From NCBI GenBank assembly GCA_041695325.1, contig JBGFRC010000001.1:8473-72472 (forward strand): a stretch of DNA of 64,000 nucleotides, read 5' to 3'. How positions within the stretch are numbered: position 1 is the first letter of the stretch; each line of letters opens with the position of its first letter. The position numbers and the translations under genes are program-made. Positions 61,464 to 64,000 of this stretch are shown in pieces. Below the pieces are notes generated by a model. It searched no databases. It was not told the origin of the DNA and saw only the letters and a program-made list of their open reading frames with translations. Source of the stretch: SURF-13 sp041695325. GTDB lineage: Bacteria > Pseudomonadota > Gammaproteobacteria > SURF-13.

Positions 61464-61961
61464 TTACTGAATCGCGATACTGTGACGCTTGGCCTTTTCC
61501 CGTTTGGGAATGGTCAACTCCAGCAAGCCGTCCTTGAATACTGCCTTGGCCCTGGCATCGTCCACCTCCGCCGGCAAGGCTATCGTGCGCGTAAACGCCC
61601 CGTGCATGATCTCACAGCGGCAATACTCGCCCTTTTCCTCTTTTTCCTCGCGACGGGTGCAGCCCTTGATGGTGACGCTGTTCTCCGTCATGGACACATC
61701 CAGATCCTTCTTATCCACGCCGGGAAGCTCCGCGCGCACCAGGATTTCATCGTCGCGGTCCACGACGTCCGCGCGCGGCGTCAGCTCGCCCGTCAAATCG
61801 CCCCACAGCGGCCGCGCCCAGCTTAAGGGCCGCATCCAGCCGCGTGGAAACATTCTTTCAAACATCTGTTCCATTTCCTCGAACGGGCTCATGATATGCA
61901 TGGGGGCGGCCTTCTGCACCTCCTGCCCTTTGGCGGCAACTTGTTTCGTTTCGTTAGCCAT
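61464..61961 (-). CDS. Hsp20 family small heat-shock protein
   Basis: 165 residues from ATG at 61961 (GGAGGAACAGACC upstream); ATG at 61979 would put the start within the ribosome site. Alpha-crystallin domain: ELPGVDKKDLDVSMTENSVTIKG and the C-terminal GLLELTIPKREKAKRHSIAI. A holdase for unfolded proteins. A perfect FNR box lies about 100 bases upstream, so it may be induced anaerobically. Confidence 0.94.
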   Translation of the reverse strand: MANETKQVAAKGQEVQKAAPMHIMSPFEEMEQMFERMFPRGWMRPLSWARPLWGDLTGELTPRADVVDRDDEILVRAELPGVDKKDLDVSMTENSVTIKGCTRREEKEEKGEYCRCEIMHGAFTRTIALPAEVDDARAKAVFKDGLLELTIPKREKAKRHSIAIQ

Positions 61962-62032
61962 GGTCTGTTCCTCCTTCATTTAGCGGGAAAATACCCGGTT
62001 ACCACGCAACCTAACGCGCAACCTTATATAAA

Positions 62033-62073
62033 ATATTAAAAGGCTGCATCGTTCGCGCCTTGATATAGATCAA
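62033..62073 (-). promoter_or_regulatory. FNR-type box and class II promoter for hsp20
   Basis: TTGATATAGATCAA at 62060-62073 is a perfect FNR site. On the minus strand TAATAT (62033-62038) follows 21 bases later, placing the box near -41. The following AT-rich leader fits a sigma-70-type start. Confidence 0.7.
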
Positions 62074-62106
62074 TTTTCAGCGTGTCCGCCCCGCCGGCAA
62101 GAACCA

Positions 62107-62607
62107 TTAGCCATTCCATATGGTTGCCGTCTCCGGCGCAGTGCTGCGTGGACAGGGGTCGCGTAACCATGCTGTTATTTTGGCGCGAGCGGCCTCAGTC
62201 CATTGAGGAAGATAGTGCTCCACTGCGAAGGTTGCATCCTCCGGCTGGATGGGGCCGACCTCCAAACCCAGCAGACACAAACGTGCCGGCATGGCGGCGA
62301 GCGTGCGCGCCAGCGCCACGCATTCCGCCACGCCGAGATGGTGACTCGACCAGGCGGCATTCGCCAGGCGCGCGATCTCGTCCCCCTCCAGACAACAGAG
62401 ACCGCCCGCCTCACCGGCGCCGCATACGGCGTCGAGCAGCAGCACGCTGTCTTCCTTGCGCCAGTGTTCGAGCAGCGCCGGCCCCGGGCGGTCCAAGACG
62501 CTCACCTCGACGCACCGCTCGTCAAACAGGCCGCGCAAGGCTTGCGCCGCCCGCCAGCCGGCCTGGTCGTCACCCCACGGCGAACCGAGGCCGATGACGC
62601 GGATCAT
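62107..62607 (-). CDS. Hydrogenase large-subunit C-terminal protease (HycI/HoxW-type)
   Basis: 166 residues from ATG at 62607, overlapping the large-subunit stop by 4 bases (ATGA). IRVIGLGSPWGDDQAGW holds the first metal-binding Asp; LLLDAVCGAG the second; SSHHLGVAECVALA the His. It cuts the C-terminal tail of the large subunit after nickel insertion. Specific to the neighbouring hydrogenase by position. Confidence 0.93.
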   Translation of the reverse strand: MIRVIGLGSPWGDDQAGWRAAQALRGLFDERCVEVSVLDRPGPALLEHWRKEDSVLLLDAVCGAGEAGGLCCLEGDEIARLANAAWSSHHLGVAECVALARTLAAMPARLCLLGLEVGPIQPEDATFAVEHYLPQWTEAARAKITAWLRDPCPRSTAPETATIWNG

Positions 62608-63893
62608 GTGCGCCTCAGCGTGAGGTTCAAAAAATGCGTGGCGCAAGAAATGCAAGGATCGTAATTGCGTATCCCCGCCTCCAGCCGCGCGCGCAGCTCA
62701 TCGTCACACAAGTCCAAGTTTTCCTCCACCGAGGCGCGCAAATCGGCCTCCATCTGCGCCTGATTCTGGCTGGTGGGCGGCACGATGCGCGATTTTTTCA
62801 CCAGTCCTTCCTCGTCCAGCTCATAACGCTGCCATAAGATTCCGCGCGGCGCCTCGGTGCACCACGCGCCCGCGCCGGCGCGCGGGACGATCTCCACAAA
62901 CGGTTTATCGGGCGGTGCGTACTGTTCCAGCAGGGCAATGGCTTCGTGCAGGGCGAAATGAACCTCCAGCGAGCGCGCCACGATGCTGTGGTAGGGATTG
63001 ACGCTGGGCCAGCGGATGCCCGTCTCCTCGGCCAGGCGCAAGGTGCGCGGCGGTAAATGGTCCAGGTTATTGTTGACGCGCGCCAGCGGCCCCACCCAGT
63101 AGGGTTTGCCGTTGATGAGCGCGTGCAAGGCGGTGGAATGCGGCACCTGATGTTCCATCACGTGCGCATCAAATTCCGCCGCGGACATGGCCAGCCCCTC
63201 GCTGGAAATGATGGCGCCCTCGTTCATGGGATAGTCTGATTCGTGACGCAGCGAGACTAAAGGCGCCTGGCGCGCAACGGCCGGCAGCTTGAGGCCCGCC
63301 GTCCAGCGCACCAGGTCTTGCGCATCCTGCGTCGCCGCCCGCAAGCGCGTGAGCAGGTCCGCCGCCTCGGCGCTGTCCGGCGCGCGGTAGAAGCCGCCCA
63401 CGCGCGCACCGACCGGATGCACTGAGCGCCCGCCCAGCATGCCGAGGATGGCATTGCCCAGGCCTTGCAGGCGCAGGCCGCGGCGCACGATGCCGGGGTG
63501 ATCTTGCGCCAGCGCCATGGCGTCGGGATAGCCCAAAAAGTCCGGCGCGGCCAGGAGATGGATGTGGAGGCTGTGGCTTTCCATCCACTCGCCGCAGTAA
63601 TACAAGCGCCGCAGGCGGCGAATGGCCGGCGTCACCCGCGCGCCGAAGGCCGTCTCGATGGCGTGCACCGCGCTCATCTGATAGGCCACCGGACAGATGC
63701 CGCAGATGCGCGCCACCATGTCCGGGATTTCCTTCCAGCTCCGGCCCTCCAGGAATTTTTCGAAAAAACGCGGCGGCTCGAAGATGTTGAGGCGCAAATC
63801 CGCGACGCGCGCGCCGTCAATATGCACGTAGAGCGCGCCTTCGCCCTCCACGCGCGTCAGTACCGGAACTTCAATACGGCGCTCATTGCTCAT
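62604..63893 (-). CDS. [NiFe] hydrogenase large subunit, group 3 type
   Basis: 429 residues. The N-terminal nickel motif RICGICPVAYQMSAVHAIE and the C-terminal DPCISCATHFLNL give four cysteines for Ni-Fe; the residues after CATH would be removed by the protease encoded next. No signal peptide, so cytosolic. The form resembles group 3b/3d NAD(P)-linked bidirectional enzymes. The small and diaphorase subunits should lie beyond the window edge. The matching hyp genes are at 43.6-50.9 kb. Confidence 0.93.
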   Translation of the reverse strand: MSNERRIEVPVLTRVEGEGALYVHIDGARVADLRLNIFEPPRFFEKFLEGRSWKEIPDMVARICGICPVAYQMSAVHAIETAFGARVTPAIRRLRRLYYCGEWMESHSLHIHLLAAPDFLGYPDAMALAQDHPGIVRRGLRLQGLGNAILGMLGGRSVHPVGARVGGFYRAPDSAEAADLLTRLRAATQDAQDLVRWTAGLKLPAVARQAPLVSLRHESDYPMNEGAIISSEGLAMSAAEFDAHVMEHQVPHSTALHALINGKPYWVGPLARVNNNLDHLPPRTLRLAEETGIRWPSVNPYHSIVARSLEVHFALHEAIALLEQYAPPDKPFVEIVPRAGAGAWCTEAPRGILWQRYELDEEGLVKKSRIVPPTSQNQAQMEADLRASVEENLDLCDDELRARLEAGIRNYDPCISCATHFLNLTLRRT

Positions 63894-63907
63894 AAAGGGC
63901 CGACGAT

Positions 63908-64000
63908 CTACTCTTCCTCATTTTCTTCCTCGTCGTCTCCACTTTTCTGCTTTCCGCCCTTCGCGCCTTCGCCGAACTCCTGGCGTATCAGCGCAAACTC
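63908..64000 (-). CDS. C-terminus of the gene upstream of the hydrogenase large subunit (partial)
   Basis: Only 30 residues are seen: EFALIRQEFGEGAKGG then a strongly acidic tail (DDEEENEEE) and a TAG stop. Position 15 bases before the large subunit suggests the hydrogenase small subunit, but the visible part is not diagnostic. The start is outside the window. Confidence 0.55.
   Translation of the reverse strand, partial: EFALIRQEFGEGAKGGKQKSGDDEEENEEE

Overview
The window looks like a chromosomal segment of a GC-rich gammaproteobacterium. The block purA-hisZ-DUF2065-hflC-hflK-hflX-hfq-miaA-mutL-amidase-tsaE-nnr (about 2.3-14.7 kb) is the classic gammaproteobacterial order, and hisZ points to a lineage with the short-form HisG system. 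A cytosolic group-3-type [NiFe] hydrogenase, a full hyp maturation set, class III ribonucleotide reductase and several FNR-type boxes suggest a facultatively anaerobic, possibly chemolithotrophic organism. This placement is inference; there is no rRNA in the window.

Layout. 0-2.3 kb: purM (cut by the window edge), purN and a DUF3108 protein. 2.3-14.7 kb: the hfl/hfq/mutL housekeeping block, minus strand. 14.7-15.2 kb: a long multi-hairpin repeat. 15.2-19.4 kb: msrA, folE, a ferredoxin with an IscR-like site, wrbA, a DUF4398 lipoprotein and proS. 19.4-26.1 kb: an acquired segment inside one copy of a duplicated transaldolase-family gene. Its cargo is an ECF sigma factor, an NrsF-type anti-sigma, a bufferin-type metallophore precursor (DUF2282), its MNIO (DUF692) and DUF2063 partner, a DoxX membrane protein and a DUF3179 protein, followed by an IS630 remnant. 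26.2-43.5 kb: icd, phhB, cytochrome c, M48 protease, orn, CapA-like, HPF-cold-shock fusion, rtcA, cfa, an FAD reductase, a methyltransferase, nrdG-nrdD, a DksA-like protein, dodecin, two PRPP-related enzymes, rtcB and archease.

43.6-50.9 kb: hypC-A-B-D, a metallo-beta-lactamase-fold protein, a MazG-like gene on the opposite strand, then hypF-hypE. 50.9-58.3 kb: a defence-type island (Fic, HsdR, GIY-YIG, HsdM, HsdS) bracketed by intact hypE and a second degenerate copy of the hypE 3' end. 58.3-64 kb: mtfA, an inverted copy of the multi-hairpin repeat, 2-oxoacid dehydrogenase E1 alpha/beta, hsp20, a hydrogenase maturation protease, the hydrogenase large subunit and the tail of the next gene.

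The strongest leads are the bufferin locus with a GTAACC-N16-CGAA promoter, the island that split a tandem transaldolase copy, the hypE-bracketed Fic/R-M island, a GIY-YIG gene framed by palindromic repeats, and a modular hairpin-repeat family whose stems change in a compensatory way. No tRNA, rRNA or CRISPR array was recognised.
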